DNA from: Allopusillimonas ginsengisoli
Lineage (GTDB): Bacteria; Pseudomonadota; Gammaproteobacteria; Burkholderiales; Burkholderiaceae_B
Length of the DNA stretch: 64,000 nucleotides
Direction: 5' to 3'
NCBI RefSeq assembly: GCF_004153455.1
Contig: NZ_SDQE01000013.1
Coordinates: forward strand, 55,995-119,994
Shown here: one piece after another, positions 27,538 to 36,718 of the stretch
How positions within the stretch are numbered: position 1 is the stretch's first letter
How the letters are laid out: every line of letters starts with the position of its first letter
Notes under the pieces: generated by a model
The model's input: the letters and a program-made list of their open reading frames with translations, nothing else
What the model was told of the DNA's origin: nothing
Database searches by the model: none
Translations under genes and position numbers: made by a program

Positions 27538-28434
27538 ATGACCCAAGCTACTTCCATCAGTCCGGCGCTCCCGCAGGCGGATGCCCCCATACGGACCCCC
27601 ATGCGCGAATTCTGGCGCAAGTTTCGCAAGCAGAGACTGGCCATGTGGGCCGGCGTGTTTGTTGTGCTGCTCGTATTGCTGGCTATTCTGGCACCGTGGA
27701 TCAGCCCATTTGATGCAGAGAACTACTTCGATTACGACGCCTTGAACAACCCACCGTCCTGGATTCACTGGATGGGCGTTGACTCCCTCGGGCGAGACAT
27801 CTTCAGCCGCGTTCTGATGGGTTCACGTATCTCTCTGGCGGCAGGGTTTGTTTCCGTTGCGCTGGGAGCGCTGGTGGGCACCGTACTCGGGCTGCTGGCT
27901 GGCTACTACGAGGGCTGGTGGGATCGAATTGTAATGCGCATCTCCGACGTGCTGCTGGCATTTCCCGGCATCCTGCTTGCCATCGGTGTCGTGGCGGTAT
28001 TGGGTTCCAGTATGGTGAACGTGATCATCGCGGTAGCGGTATTCAGTGTTCCCGCATTCGCGCGCCTTGTGCGCGGCAGTACCCTGGCCATCAAGAACAT
28101 GACATACATCGAGGCCATGCGCAGCATCGGCGCATCGGATGCGGTCATCATATTCCGCCATATCCTGCCGGGCACCATATCGCCCATTGTGGTGTACGGG
28201 ACAATGCGTATCGGCACTTCCATCATCACCGCAGCCAGCCTCTCCTTCCTGGGCATGGGCGCGCAACCGCCTACCCCAGAATGGGGCGCCATGCTCAATG
28301 AGGCGCGTTCCGACATGCTGCTGGCGCCGCACGTGGCGCTCTTTCCCGCGCTGGCTATTTTCCTGACCGTGCTGGCCTTCAATCTGCTGGGCGACGGCCT
28401 GCGCGACGCGCTGGATCCCAAGATAGACCGCTAA
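27538..28434 (+). CDS. gsiD: Glutathione/peptide ABC transporter permease GsiD
   Basis: A 298-residue permease of the DppC type, partner of GsiC. Family features are [53 protein letters not shown] and the EAA loop [23 protein letters not shown]. The ATG at 27538 is preferred to a GTG that abuts the gsiC stop (27529). It ends the transporter genes proper; two peptidase genes follow in the same direction. Confidence 0.9.
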   Translation: MTQATSISPALPQADAPIRTPMREFWRKFRKQRLAMWAGVFVVLLVLLAILAPWISPFDAENYFDYDALNNPPSWIHWMGVDSLGRDIFSRVLMGSRISLAAGFVSVALGALVGTVLGLLAGYYEGWWDRIVMRISDVLLAFPGILLAIGVVAVLGSSMVNVIIAVAVFSVPAFARLVRGSTLAIKNMTYIEAMRSIGASDAVIIFRHILPGTISPIVVYGTMRIGTSIITAASLSFLGMGAQPPTPEWGAMLNEARSDMLLAPHVALFPALAIFLTVLAFNLLGDGLRDALDPKIDR

Positions 28435-28535
28435 CACAAGGCAGCCTTCCGCCCGGCTGTGGTCGGGACACCGCCCCCAACCCGCCAACAGTCGTTATGG
28501 CGCTACCGCCATTCTTTTAGCAAGTCATTTTTCTC

Positions 28536-29621
28536 ATGCCGGATACCCATTTTTTTGCATCGCCCCGTATCGGATCGCTTCAATCGGGGCCCCATGACCG
28601 CCTCAGCGATGTGCCAGGCATAACGGTAGGCCACGCAACGCTGGCAAAAGAGGCCCTACAAACCGGTGTCACCGTCATTTTCCCGCATGAGGGTGACCTG
28701 TTTCTCGAGAAAACCCCTGCGGCGGCAACCGTCATCAATGGTTTCGGCAAAAGCCTGGGGCTGATTCAGTTGCAGGAACTTGGCGTCATCGAGACGCCCA
28801 TCGCGCTCACGAATACGTTTTCAGTTGGCCAAGTGGCCACGGCACAGTTGCGGCAGTCCATTTCCAGGCACGTGGAGATTGGCCGCGAGTGGCCAACGGT
28901 CAATCCACTGGTACTCGAATGCCACGACGGCTATCTGAATGACATCCAGGCTTTCGCCATCCAGGAAACACACTACACGCAGGCCTGCGAGAGGGCGTCA
29001 GCCGATTTCGCACAAGGGTCGGTGGGTGCGGGCCGCGGGATGTCATCCTTTCATCTTAAAGGGGGAATAGGGTCTGCATCGCGCATCGCGCAGTGTGCAG
29101 CAGGCCATTACACCGTTGGCGCATTCGTGCTGTCCAATTTTGGCCGCCTGCCCAATCTGATCGTGGCTGGCCAGCCGCTGGGACGCGAACTGGCAAAACA
29201 CCCAGCCGCTGGCGCGCCGGAGACTCTGCTGGAACAGGACAAGGGATCCATCATCATTGTACTGGCCACCAATGCACCGCTCGACACGCGGCAACTAGGG
29301 CGGCTATCCAGGCGGGCCGCCGCGGGCCTGGCACGTACGGGCTCCGTCTATGGCCATGGCAGCGGCGACATCGCGATCGCCCTGAGTACAGCCTATCGCA
29401 TTCCCGCGCTGGCGCACGCACCCATGCCCAGCCTGCGCTTTCTGCATGAAACGAGCCTGGACCCCTTGTTTGAAGCGGCGGCCGAAGCCACTGAGCAGGC
29501 CATTGTCAATGCGTTGTGGGCCGCAACCACGATAAAGGGCCGGGATGGCCATACGCGAACGGCGATCCATGAACTATTACCTCAATGGCGCGAGCGCCTG
29601 ACCCTTGGGAGTTCCCAATGA
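28536..29621 (+). CDS. P1 (S58/DmpA) family peptidase
   Basis: A 361-residue N-terminal-nucleophile peptidase. DmpA-type enzymes cleave themselves before a Ser; the site here lies in LKGGIGSASRI near residue 183-185. Other conserved stretches are DRLSDVPGITVGHATL, GVTVIFPHEG and ATVINGFGKSLGL. The family releases N-terminal D- or L-residues or beta-amino acids from short peptides. It starts about 100 bases after gsiD and overlaps the next peptidase gene by four bases, so it is part of the peptide-use unit. Confidence 0.85.
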   Translation: MPDTHFFASPRIGSLQSGPHDRLSDVPGITVGHATLAKEALQTGVTVIFPHEGDLFLEKTPAAATVINGFGKSLGLIQLQELGVIETPIALTNTFSVGQVATAQLRQSISRHVEIGREWPTVNPLVLECHDGYLNDIQAFAIQETHYTQACERASADFAQGSVGAGRGMSSFHLKGGIGSASRIAQCAAGHYTVGAFVLSNFGRLPNLIVAGQPLGRELAKHPAAGAPETLLEQDKGSIIIVLATNAPLDTRQLGRLSRRAAAGLARTGSVYGHGSGDIAIALSTAYRIPALAHAPMPSLRFLHETSLDPLFEAAAEATEQAIVNALWAATTIKGRDGHTRTAIHELLPQWRERLTLGSSQ

Positions 29622-30439
29622 AAATACTGATTTCCGTAGATATCGAAGGCGTTGCCGGTGTGACGCACACAGAACAGACACGCAGCGGTAACCCGGAGTA
29701 CGAACGTGCACGCGCCTGGATGACCGCCGAGGCCGACGCCGCCATCCGCGGCGCTTTTGACGGTGGCGCAACCGAAGTGCTGGTCAATGACTCGCACGGC
29801 GGTTTTCGAAATCTGCTTCTCGATCGTATGGATGAACGGGTGCAGATGGTAACGGGCAAGCCTCGCTATCTGGGCATGATGGCAGGCGCGGAACAAGGCT
29901 GCGATGCCGTATTTCTGATCGGCTACCACTCAGGCGCCGGCACGCCTGGCGTGCTTGCGCATACCATCAATAGTTTCGCCTTCCGTCGCGTGGCCATCAA
30001 TGGCGTCGAACTCAATGAGGCGGGTCTGTATGGGGCGCTTGCCGGCGAGCTTGGCGTTCCCGTCGCGCTCATGACAGGCGATGACGTATTTCTGGCCGAA
30101 ACGCAGCCGCGTTTTCCCAACGCGCTTACCGTGCAGACCAAGCAAGCCCAAGGGCATGCCAGTTGTATTTCGCTCTCGCCCGCGCACGCCTGCAGTCTGA
30201 TTCACCAGGCAGCGGTGGAGGCCATTTCGCAGGTGCCTTCTCTCCATCCATATCGCCTACCCGGCCCAGGCTTTCATTGCGAACTGGCCACGCAAACGAC
30301 CGGCCAGGCGGACTTGTTCTGTCAATTGCCCATGCTCGAGCGCGTGAATGCCACAGCGCTCAGCTTTGAGGCAAACAGCATGGAAGCCCTTGTACGGATG
30401 CTTAACAGCCTGTCGGCAATGTCGTTCATGCTGCGTTGA
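29618..30439 (+). CDS. M55 family D-aminopeptidase, DppA-like
   Basis: A 273-residue zinc peptidase. The metal-binding motif SVDIEGVAGV (Asp and Glu at 8 and 10) stands at the N-terminus; LVNDSHGG and IGYHSGAGTPGVLAHT hold further ligands. The Bacillus DppA enzyme is a decamer that cleaves D-amino-acid peptides. The ATG at 29618 overlaps the TGA of the upstream peptidase gene; an upstream start at 29585 would add 11 residues before the conserved N-terminus. It likely degrades imported cell-wall or D-residue peptides. Confidence 0.88.
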   Translation: MKILISVDIEGVAGVTHTEQTRSGNPEYERARAWMTAEADAAIRGAFDGGATEVLVNDSHGGFRNLLLDRMDERVQMVTGKPRYLGMMAGAEQGCDAVFLIGYHSGAGTPGVLAHTINSFAFRRVAINGVELNEAGLYGALAGELGVPVALMTGDDVFLAETQPRFPNALTVQTKQAQGHASCISLSPAHACSLIHQAAVEAISQVPSLHPYRLPGPGFHCELATQTTGQADLFCQLPMLERVNATALSFEANSMEALVRMLNSLSAMSFMLR

Positions 30440-30503
30440 CCCGAAATGCACATGACGCCTGATGTCGCGGCGAGTGCGTCGTTAAGTGCCTGGCAAATAC
30501 CCT

Positions 30504-30854
30504 TCAGGCTTTCGCGCCGTCGTACGTCTGTACATCCAGGGCATCGAGATCGATGGCAGGAACACAACGCAGGTTCACCGCGCATATAGGCGAGCCATCA
30601 GGCTTGGCGCCACGTGCAAACGCTTCAATCCCACAGGCCTGGCAAAATTGATGGTCTATTTTGTGCGTGTTGAACTTATAGGACCGCAACGCCTCGCTGC
30701 CTTGCGTCACCTCGAATTGACTCGCTGGAAAGAACGAGAGCAATGCCCCCCTGCGCCGACAATGTGAACAGTTGCAACTGATTGCGGTGGTGGGAGGCGG
30801 TGCATCGACCTTAAACTGGACAGCTCCGCAATGACAACTTCCCTCAAAAGACAT
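30504..30854 (-). CDS. GFA (glutathione-dependent formaldehyde-activating) family protein
   Basis: A 116-residue zinc protein. The metal-binding Cys sets are CHCGAVQF at the N-terminus, CNCSHCRRRG near 28-36 and CQACGIEAF near 72. GFA proteins share this fold but few have a proven reaction; the name comes from a Paracoccus enzyme that joins formaldehyde and glutathione. It is convergent with the peptidase gene and directly upstream of nothing recognisable on its strand. Function beyond the family is open. Confidence 0.82.
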   Translation of the reverse strand: MSFEGSCHCGAVQFKVDAPPPTTAISCNCSHCRRRGALLSFFPASQFEVTQGSEALRSYKFNTHKIDHQFCQACGIEAFARGAKPDGSPICAVNLRCVPAIDLDALDVQTYDGAKA

Positions 30855-30909
30855 AAATCGCTCCTCGGATGATGAACAGGAGCGAGGCGGCGTTTGCCAC
30901 TGAATGCCG

Positions 30910-31665
30910 CTAGGTGGAGACCGCTTCCAGCTCCCTCCTGATTACGTCAATAATAAACCTCTGGCGTTTCAGCGGCATTCTATTCATGACGCTGGAGACA
31001 CTTACGGCAAAAATCGGTGCGCCAGAATGGCGGAGAATCGGCACGCCCACCCCCATCACACCAGGCACAGCGGCGTTACCCACTGCAGACCAGCCGCGTT
31101 CCCTGGTGTTCTGGATGAGCCTTCGCATCTGGCTGGCTGTCATGCCGCCAAAACGGACAAGTTTTTTATCATTCGCTGCCAATACCAATTCAATGTCGTC
31201 ATCTGCCAAATTGGACAACAGCGCCAGGCCAGCCGCCCCTACCCCCAACGGCTGGCGATAGCCGATGGTGACAGTAAGCACCTGGACGGGATATGAACCC
31301 AGTTCGCGATGAACGCACAAGGAATCGCCGTCCTCCCGCCGGATGAGAAAGGATGAATCGCCCGTCTGCGCGCTGATACGCTGCAAGACTGGCTTTAACT
31401 GCTCGATTGTGCCGGCAAGCGTTGATGACGCCGCAAAGCGCGCGTAGTTAAACACATAACGGCGCTGCGCATCTGGCTCAAGCAAATAGCCCTGCTCAAC
31501 AAGGACATCGAGAAACCGATAAACCGTCGTGCGCTGAACGCCTGTCTGCCTGGCAATCTCCGCGACCTTAAGACCATCGCCACCTGCACGATGCATTACA
31601 TCCATGATAAGCAAGCCCCGTGCAAAGGTCTTGGGTCCTGTCGTGTCAGCTTCCTGTGTGGCCAT
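30910..31665 (-). CDS. IclR family transcriptional regulator
   Basis: A 251-residue regulator. An N-terminal winged helix (LLIMDVMHRAGGDGLKVAEIARQTGVQRTTVYRFLDVLVEQGYL) is followed by the IclR effector domain, with RREDGDSLCVHRELGSYPVQV, YRQPLGVGAAGLALL and GVPILRHSGAPIFAVSVSS. It is divergent from the Bug-type binding protein gene, and both genes carry the same sequence motif in the 116-base spacer. It probably senses the substrate or a CoA-derived product of the adjacent catabolic cluster. Confidence 0.9.
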   Translation of the reverse strand: MATQEADTTGPKTFARGLLIMDVMHRAGGDGLKVAEIARQTGVQRTTVYRFLDVLVEQGYLLEPDAQRRYVFNYARFAASSTLAGTIEQLKPVLQRISAQTGDSSFLIRREDGDSLCVHRELGSYPVQVLTVTIGYRQPLGVGAAGLALLSNLADDDIELVLAANDKKLVRFGGMTASQMRRLIQNTRERGWSAVGNAAVPGVMGVGVPILRHSGAPIFAVSVSSVMNRMPLKRQRFIIDVIRRELEAVST

Positions 31666-31677
31666 CGCCCATCCTGT

Positions 31678-31695
31678 TTGTCCAAATTATAGACA
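31678..31695. promoter_or_regulatory. IclR operator candidate 1
   Basis: TTGTCCAAATTATAGACA, an imperfect TGTC-N9-GACA dyad 12 bases upstream of the IclR start. The same motif recurs 75 bases away next to the divergent gene. Confidence 0.5.
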
Positions 31696-31752
31696 TTGAT
31701 CATATTCCTATCGCATATATGTTGCTAGCATCCTGGTGAAACAAGATCCATA

Positions 31753-31770
31753 TTGTTCATATTATAGACA
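31753..31770. promoter_or_regulatory. IclR operator candidate 2
   Basis: TTGTTCATATTATAGACA shares 16 of 18 bases with the site at 31678-31695. It overlaps the ribosome site (AAGGAG from 31770) of the Bug-type gene, so binding would block the start of the catabolic operon. Confidence 0.5.
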
Positions 31771-31781
31771 AAGGAGACACC

Positions 31782-32786
31782 ATGAGCCCTCTCGCCTTCA
31801 TACGCGGCATCGCCCCCATAAAACTGGGCGTCGCCACGCTGTGCGCTGCCCTTGCCTGGACATTGCCTCTCCAGGCCGTAGCGGCATATCCCGAAAAACC
31901 AGTCACCATTGTGGTCGGCTACGCCGCCGGTGGCGCAACAGATATCCTGGCGCGTGTCGTCGCCAACGCTTTGGCTAACGAGCTGGGCCAATCCGTTATC
32001 GTTGAAAACAAGGCAGGCGCCAACAGCAATATCGGCGCAGAATATGTCGCCCGCAGCAAAAGCGACGGCTACACCGTTTATGTAGGCACCATCGCCAACA
32101 CGATCAACCGCTCGCTCTACGACAACCTCAACTACGATTATCTGAAGGACTTCGAACCCGTCGGGTTGATGGCGACGATTCCCAACGTATTGGTGGTCAA
32201 CCCGAAAATACCCATCAACACTGTGGGCGAATATATCGACTATGCCAAGAAAAATCCCGGCAAACTTACCTGCGCGTCATCGGGCATCGGTTCGTCCATC
32301 CACATGTCCTGCGAACTCTTCAAGATCCAGACGGGTACGGACATATTGCATGTTCCCTATCGCGGCAGCGGCCCCGCAGTCGCCGACCTGCTGGGCGGAC
32401 AGGTCGACTCCATGTTCGACAATTTGCCATCGTCCATCGCTCACATCAAGGCGAAGTCGCTACGTCCGCTGGCTGTAACGACCAAGGAGCGCGTGACCGC
32501 TCTTCCCGATACGCCAACCTTTGACGAATCGGGCATCAAAGATTTTTTTGTGCATTCATGGTTTGGACTCTCGGTGCCTGCAGGCACGCCTGCCGATGTC
32601 ATCTCGACACTCAACGTCGCACTGAACAAGGCCCTGCAATCGCCCGATGTGGTATCAACGTTCGAGAAGAGCGGCTTCACCGCACCCGAACAACCCAATA
32701 CACCGGAAACGCTGAAAGCATTTACGCAGTCGGAGATCGATAAGTGGGCCGACGTCGTCAAGAAAGCCAATCTTTCCGCTCACTGA
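31782..32786 (+). CDS. Bug/TctC family periplasmic binding protein
   Basis: A 334-residue exported protein. The signal peptide runs to about PLQAVAA. The Bug signature follows: YPEKPVTIVVGYAAGGATDILARVVANALANELGQSVIVENKAGANSNIGAEYVA. These proteins bind organic acids for tripartite tricarboxylate transporters. No tctAB genes are in this operon; the tctAB pair 5 kb away has its own binding protein. A strong ribosome site (AAGGAG) precedes the ATG. It is the first gene of the IclR-controlled unit. Confidence 0.9.
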   Translation: MSPLAFIRGIAPIKLGVATLCAALAWTLPLQAVAAYPEKPVTIVVGYAAGGATDILARVVANALANELGQSVIVENKAGANSNIGAEYVARSKSDGYTVYVGTIANTINRSLYDNLNYDYLKDFEPVGLMATIPNVLVVNPKIPINTVGEYIDYAKKNPGKLTCASSGIGSSIHMSCELFKIQTGTDILHVPYRGSGPAVADLLGGQVDSMFDNLPSSIAHIKAKSLRPLAVTTKERVTALPDTPTFDESGIKDFFVHSWFGLSVPAGTPADVISTLNVALNKALQSPDVVSTFEKSGFTAPEQPNTPETLKAFTQSEIDKWADVVKKANLSAH

Positions 32787-32827
32787 TACCGCCGCCGTCA
32801 TCATCATCACGTCACCCAGAGTTGCAT

Positions 32828-34330
32828 ATGCTACCTATCGATTTCCTGCACCGAGCAGTACTGCTGTATCCCGACAATATTGCCATCGAAAGCGCTACGG
32901 GGCAGATGACTTATCGGGAACTAGGCGTCGCGGTGCGCGCGCTGGCATGTGCTCTGCAAGCCGTCGACCCCGAGCCTGGATCACGCGTCGCGATGTGTGC
33001 CGCAAACGCTCCGGAATACATCGTGGGAATGATGGCGATACTGGCGGCCGGGAAGGTATGGGTGCCCTTGAACTATCGCAGTACGACACCCGAACTGGCG
33101 CGGATTCTGGACGTTACTGCGCCGATCTCCATACTGGTCGATGTTGCGGGAAGCACGCTGATTCCTGACGGCAAGGGTCAAAAAATAAATTTCTCCGAAT
33201 TCCGGGCGTTAGCGGGCGCTTATCGCGATCAGCAGCCGGTCGCCCATGTTCGAGACCGCAACGATACGCAGGCAATCAAATTCACTGGAGGAACCACCGG
33301 CTTGCCCAAAGGCGTTATGCAACCGTGCAGGGCCTGGATGGCGAACATCATCAACCAGATCGGCGGATGGGATATCACGGCAGACGACAAGTTCGTTATC
33401 TGCGCGCCCATCAGCCATGGCACCGGCACCTATGTACTGCCATTTCTGGCGCAGGGCGCCACGCTGGTGCTCTGCCCATCCAACAATGCTGCCGACATTC
33501 TGCATGCATTCGAAACGCTGGGCGGCACCATCACTTTCATGCCGCCCACGCTCATCTACAAACTGATGGCGACACCGGGCGCACGAAGAGAAAACTTTCC
33601 GAATCTGCGCCTGATGATTTATGGGGGCGCACCGATGCCCGTTGAAAAAATCGCCATGGCCCAAGCGTTCTTTGGGCCCGTCATTGCGACGACCTATGGC
33701 CAAACAGAAGCCCCTCAAATCGCTACGCTGTTGCGACCCCATGAACTGATGGACCCCGACAACCAAGCCTCCGCTGGCCGAGCCACGTGGTATACGGACA
33801 TCGCCATCGTGGATTCTGATGGGCGCACGCTGGCGCCAGGCGAGACAGGCGAAATCACGATACAGGGTGAGCTTGTCATGACGGGATACTGGAAATTACC
33901 GGAAAAAACCGCAGAGACCATCAAGAACAATCGTCTGCACACCGGCGATGTCGGTTATCTCGATGAGCGCGGATTTCTGTACATTAAGGACAGACTGCGC
34001 GACGTCATCATCACAGGCGGTTTCAATGTCTACCCTATCGACGTAGAAGGCGCTTTGTCGCAGCACCCAGCCGTGCATGAAGCCGCCGTATTCGGAATGG
34101 CGGACGACAAATGGGGCGAAACCGTCAATGCGGCGGTCGAACTCAAGCCTGGCCACGCCATCACAGAAGACCAGCTCAGGGCATTCGTACGAGAAAAGCT
34201 GGGTCCGGTGCAAACCCCCAAGCATATTCACTTCTACCAAAGCCTGCCACGCTCGTCCGTTGGCAAGGTGCTGAAAACCGTGATCAAGGAACAAGCCTTA
34301 GCTGCCTCGACGCACTCCGAAAGCCGCTGA
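32828..34330 (+). CDS. Acyl-CoA synthetase (AMP-dependent ligase)
   Basis: A 500-residue ANL-family enzyme. Motifs in order: FTGGTTGLPKGV (P-loop, near 155), YGQTEAP (near 290), TGDVGYLDERGFLYIKDRLRDVIITGGFNVYP (near 370-400) and the catalytic Lys in SSVGKVLK near the C-terminus. It activates a carboxylic acid with ATP and joins it to CoA. The substrate is not evident from sequence. The ATG at 32828 is used because the longer frame (32744) overlaps the preceding gene and adds a non-family stretch. It follows the binding-protein gene by 41 bases. Confidence 0.9.
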   Translation: MLPIDFLHRAVLLYPDNIAIESATGQMTYRELGVAVRALACALQAVDPEPGSRVAMCAANAPEYIVGMMAILAAGKVWVPLNYRSTTPELARILDVTAPISILVDVAGSTLIPDGKGQKINFSEFRALAGAYRDQQPVAHVRDRNDTQAIKFTGGTTGLPKGVMQPCRAWMANIINQIGGWDITADDKFVICAPISHGTGTYVLPFLAQGATLVLCPSNNAADILHAFETLGGTITFMPPTLIYKLMATPGARRENFPNLRLMIYGGAPMPVEKIAMAQAFFGPVIATTYGQTEAPQIATLLRPHELMDPDNQASAGRATWYTDIAIVDSDGRTLAPGETGEITIQGELVMTGYWKLPEKTAETIKNNRLHTGDVGYLDERGFLYIKDRLRDVIITGGFNVYPIDVEGALSQHPAVHEAAVFGMADDKWGETVNAAVELKPGHAITEDQLRAFVREKLGPVQTPKHIHFYQSLPRSSVGKVLKTVIKEQALAASTHSESR

Positions 34331-34357
34331 GCCACATACATTCAGGAGACGCTACTT

Positions 34358-35131
34358 ATGAAGCAACCTACGCCAACCACGGAGCTTTGCGCCCACACGC
34401 TGACCGGCATGAATTATCGGGACAAAGACCTGGTCAATGAATTGATCGGCGAGCGCACTTTTACCGATGTCATGTTCACCCAGATCATGGGCCGTCGGCC
34501 GCGCCCGGTCGATCTACGCATCGTCGACGCGGTGCTGATTACGCTGATGGAACACGGTCTGACCCCCAGCGCCATCGCGACCCGCTTGATCTATATGAGC
34601 GCCCCGGAGAATCTGCAGGGAGCGGTTTCTGCTGGCATTCTGGCCGTAGGAAGCCAGTTTGTCGGCACCATGGAAAACTGCGCCGCCCTGCTCGAACGCA
34701 TCCTGGCCTCGAGCCACCCAGAGCAGGAAGCTCGCGCCATCGCTGTGTCATTCAAGGAGACCAAGGCACACTTGCCCGGGTTCGGCCACCATCTGCACAA
34801 GCCCGACGACCCTCGGTCACTGAAACTCATCGCACTCGCACAGCGCGAATCCGAGCTGCCACAGCAGCATGTGAACGCGCTGCTCACCCTGAACCACGCG
34901 ATTGACGGCGTGTATGGCAAACACATCACCATCAATGCGACAGGGGCTGTCGCTGCGCTGCTGGGAGAGATAGGCATCCCCACGAAACTGATGCGTGGAT
35001 TTGCGGTCATTTCGCGTGCAGCCGGACTTGTTTCCCATATCGCAGAAGAGCAGCGCACCCCCAGCGGTCGCTATATCTGGGAAAACATCGATCAAGCCAT
35101 CCCTTACGTCAAAAACAGCACCGAGCGCTGA
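34358..35131 (+). CDS. Citryl-CoA lyase-like protein (citrate synthase superfamily)
   Basis: A 257-residue protein, shorter than citrate synthase (about 370-430). It keeps the small-domain features: GFGHHLHKPDDPR (matching the GFGHxVYKxxDPR stretch with the second catalytic His) and HAIDGVYGKHITINATGAVAALLGEIGIP (the Asp-bearing strand). The first active-site His could not be placed with confidence. Similar short proteins are annotated as citryl-CoA lyases and resemble the C-terminal module of ATP-citrate lyase, which cleaves citryl-CoA into acetyl-CoA and oxaloacetate. Following an acyl-CoA ligase, it could cleave the CoA ester made there. It has a GGAGA ribosome site. Confidence 0.75.
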   Translation: MKQPTPTTELCAHTLTGMNYRDKDLVNELIGERTFTDVMFTQIMGRRPRPVDLRIVDAVLITLMEHGLTPSAIATRLIYMSAPENLQGAVSAGILAVGSQFVGTMENCAALLERILASSHPEQEARAIAVSFKETKAHLPGFGHHLHKPDDPRSLKLIALAQRESELPQQHVNALLTLNHAIDGVYGKHITINATGAVAALLGEIGIPTKLMRGFAVISRAAGLVSHIAEEQRTPSGRYIWENIDQAIPYVKNSTER

Positions 35132-35134
35132 GTC

Positions 35135-35932
35135 ATGCAGTTCAACGATAAGACGATCTTCGTGGGCGGCGCTGGCAGCAGTGCCCCAGGCTGGAGCATA
35201 GGCAAAGCGAGCTGCGTAGTGCTGGCGCGTCTGGGCGCGCGTATCGTCGCCGTAGACCGCAGCCTGGACGCCGCCGAGGATGCTGCGCGAGAGGTACGCA
35301 AGGCGGGCGGCACTGCCTTGCCTTTACAAGCCGATGTCGCCGACGCATCCGCCATGGCCGGAGCCGTGGCGCAAGCGACAAGAAAGTACGGCGGCATCGA
35401 TGTGTACATCGCCAATGCCGGCATCGGAAAAATGGGCGGTGTGGCTGAAACTGATCCCACCGACTTGCATCACATCCACCAGGTCAACGTACAAAGCCTG
35501 CTGATTGGCAGCAAACTGATTATTCCTGCCATGCTGAAGCGCGGGGGAGGTTCGATTGTCACGGTTTCCTCCATAGCCGGCATACGCTACGTAGGCTATC
35601 CTCACCTGGCATACAGCGTCACCAAGGCTGCGGTCATTCATTTCACTCGCATGCTGGCCCAGGAATACGCAGAACAGGGTATTCGCGCGAATACCGTCGT
35701 ACCCGGGCTGATCGACACGCCCAGAATCCAGGCTAATGTCGCGCGGGCCTATTCCGAAAGCGCAAGCGCAGACGCCATGCGAGCCGCACGCAATCAACAG
35801 GTTCCCATGAGGCGCATGGGTTCAGCCTGGGAGGTGGCAAATGCCATTGCCTTCCTGGCTTCAGACGGCGCGTCGTATATTACAGGGACTGAGCTTGTTG
35901 TCGATGGTGGCATCACCGGAAAATTCAACTGA
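35135..35932 (+). CDS. SDR family oxidoreductase
   Basis: A 265-residue short-chain dehydrogenase. The nucleotide loop is unusual: VGGAGSSAPGWSIGKASC, instead of the standard TGxxxGIG, with a slightly longer insert. NAG stands in YIANAGIG, the catalytic Ser in VSSIAG and Tyr/Lys in YSVTK. The C-terminal YITGTELVVDGGITGKFN is typical. ADVADASA after the second strand suggests binding of NAD or NADP. It starts three bases after the previous stop, so it belongs to the same operon and probably reduces or oxidises a product of the lyase step. Confidence 0.88.
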   Translation: MQFNDKTIFVGGAGSSAPGWSIGKASCVVLARLGARIVAVDRSLDAAEDAAREVRKAGGTALPLQADVADASAMAGAVAQATRKYGGIDVYIANAGIGKMGGVAETDPTDLHHIHQVNVQSLLIGSKLIIPAMLKRGGGSIVTVSSIAGIRYVGYPHLAYSVTKAAVIHFTRMLAQEYAEQGIRANTVVPGLIDTPRIQANVARAYSESASADAMRAARNQQVPMRRMGSAWEVANAIAFLASDGASYITGTELVVDGGITGKFN

Positions 35933-35997
35933 AGATATTGCTTCTTCGCCGATATTGCAATTTCCCGTAAAATTGTCCGCCCTAACTGGAAAAACTT

Positions 35998-36687
35998 ATG
36001 GCGGACGCTTACGAGCCCCTGTTTCATGGCCTTGAAACACATGGCTGGGCCGTGCAAGACCAGCTCTTGCCCGCACCGGTAGTCATGCAACTTTACCTTG
36101 CGAGCAGATACGCTTGGCGTCAAGGCTTCTTTCACGAAGCGCAAATCGGCTCGCCCGATCATCCCATCAGAAACCTGTCGATACGCGGCGACACGATACA
36201 CTGGCTGGATCAGAACAATGCCATCCAAGGCTGCGTGGCCTTCCAGAGATGGGCTGACAACCTTCAGCTGCTCATGAACAGGCATTTTTTCCTGGGATTG
36301 CGCCGATCAGAGTTCCACTTCGCACGGTATGACAAGGGCCTGGGCTATCGGCAACATATGGATCAGCATCGCGGCCAGCCACACCGCAAGATTTCACTGG
36401 TACTTTATCTGAACCGGACATGGCACCAGCCGGATGGCGGCGAACTGTGCCTCTATGCGCCAGGCGATAAAACCCGGGAAATACGCCGCATCCTTCCTCA
36501 GTTCGGGCGCGTGGTTCTGTTCCGGAGCGATCTCATTCCCCATGCCGTTCTGCCCTGCAACCGGCCTCGTTGGAGCCTGACGGGCTGGTTCCGCACCGAC
36601 AGCCTGCTGCTGGATACCATTGTGGCGTCACCCGCATCCAACGACGATCCCTTTCCGGGCGCGACGCCTTCGGGTGCTGCAGCCTGA
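35998..36687 (+). CDS. 2-oxoglutarate/Fe(II) oxygenase, prolyl-4-hydroxylase type
   Basis: A 229-residue protein. The iron ligands are in YRQHMDQH (H-x-D) and DLIPHAVLP (distal His), and the 2-oxoglutarate Arg is in RPRWSLTGWFR. The core GGELCLYAP and ILPQFGRVVLFRSD match the P4Hc/SM-20 family. It could hydroxylate a protein (perhaps a translation factor) or a small molecule. It starts 65 bases after the SDR gene and may be co-transcribed, but it is as likely an independent gene. Confidence 0.82.
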   Translation: MADAYEPLFHGLETHGWAVQDQLLPAPVVMQLYLASRYAWRQGFFHEAQIGSPDHPIRNLSIRGDTIHWLDQNNAIQGCVAFQRWADNLQLLMNRHFFLGLRRSEFHFARYDKGLGYRQHMDQHRGQPHRKISLVLYLNRTWHQPDGGELCLYAPGDKTREIRRILPQFGRVVLFRSDLIPHAVLPCNRPRWSLTGWFRTDSLLLDTIVASPASNDDPFPGATPSGAAA

Positions 36688-36718
36688 GCAAGCTATCCGG
36701 CAAGCGCAAAGCGCTGCA

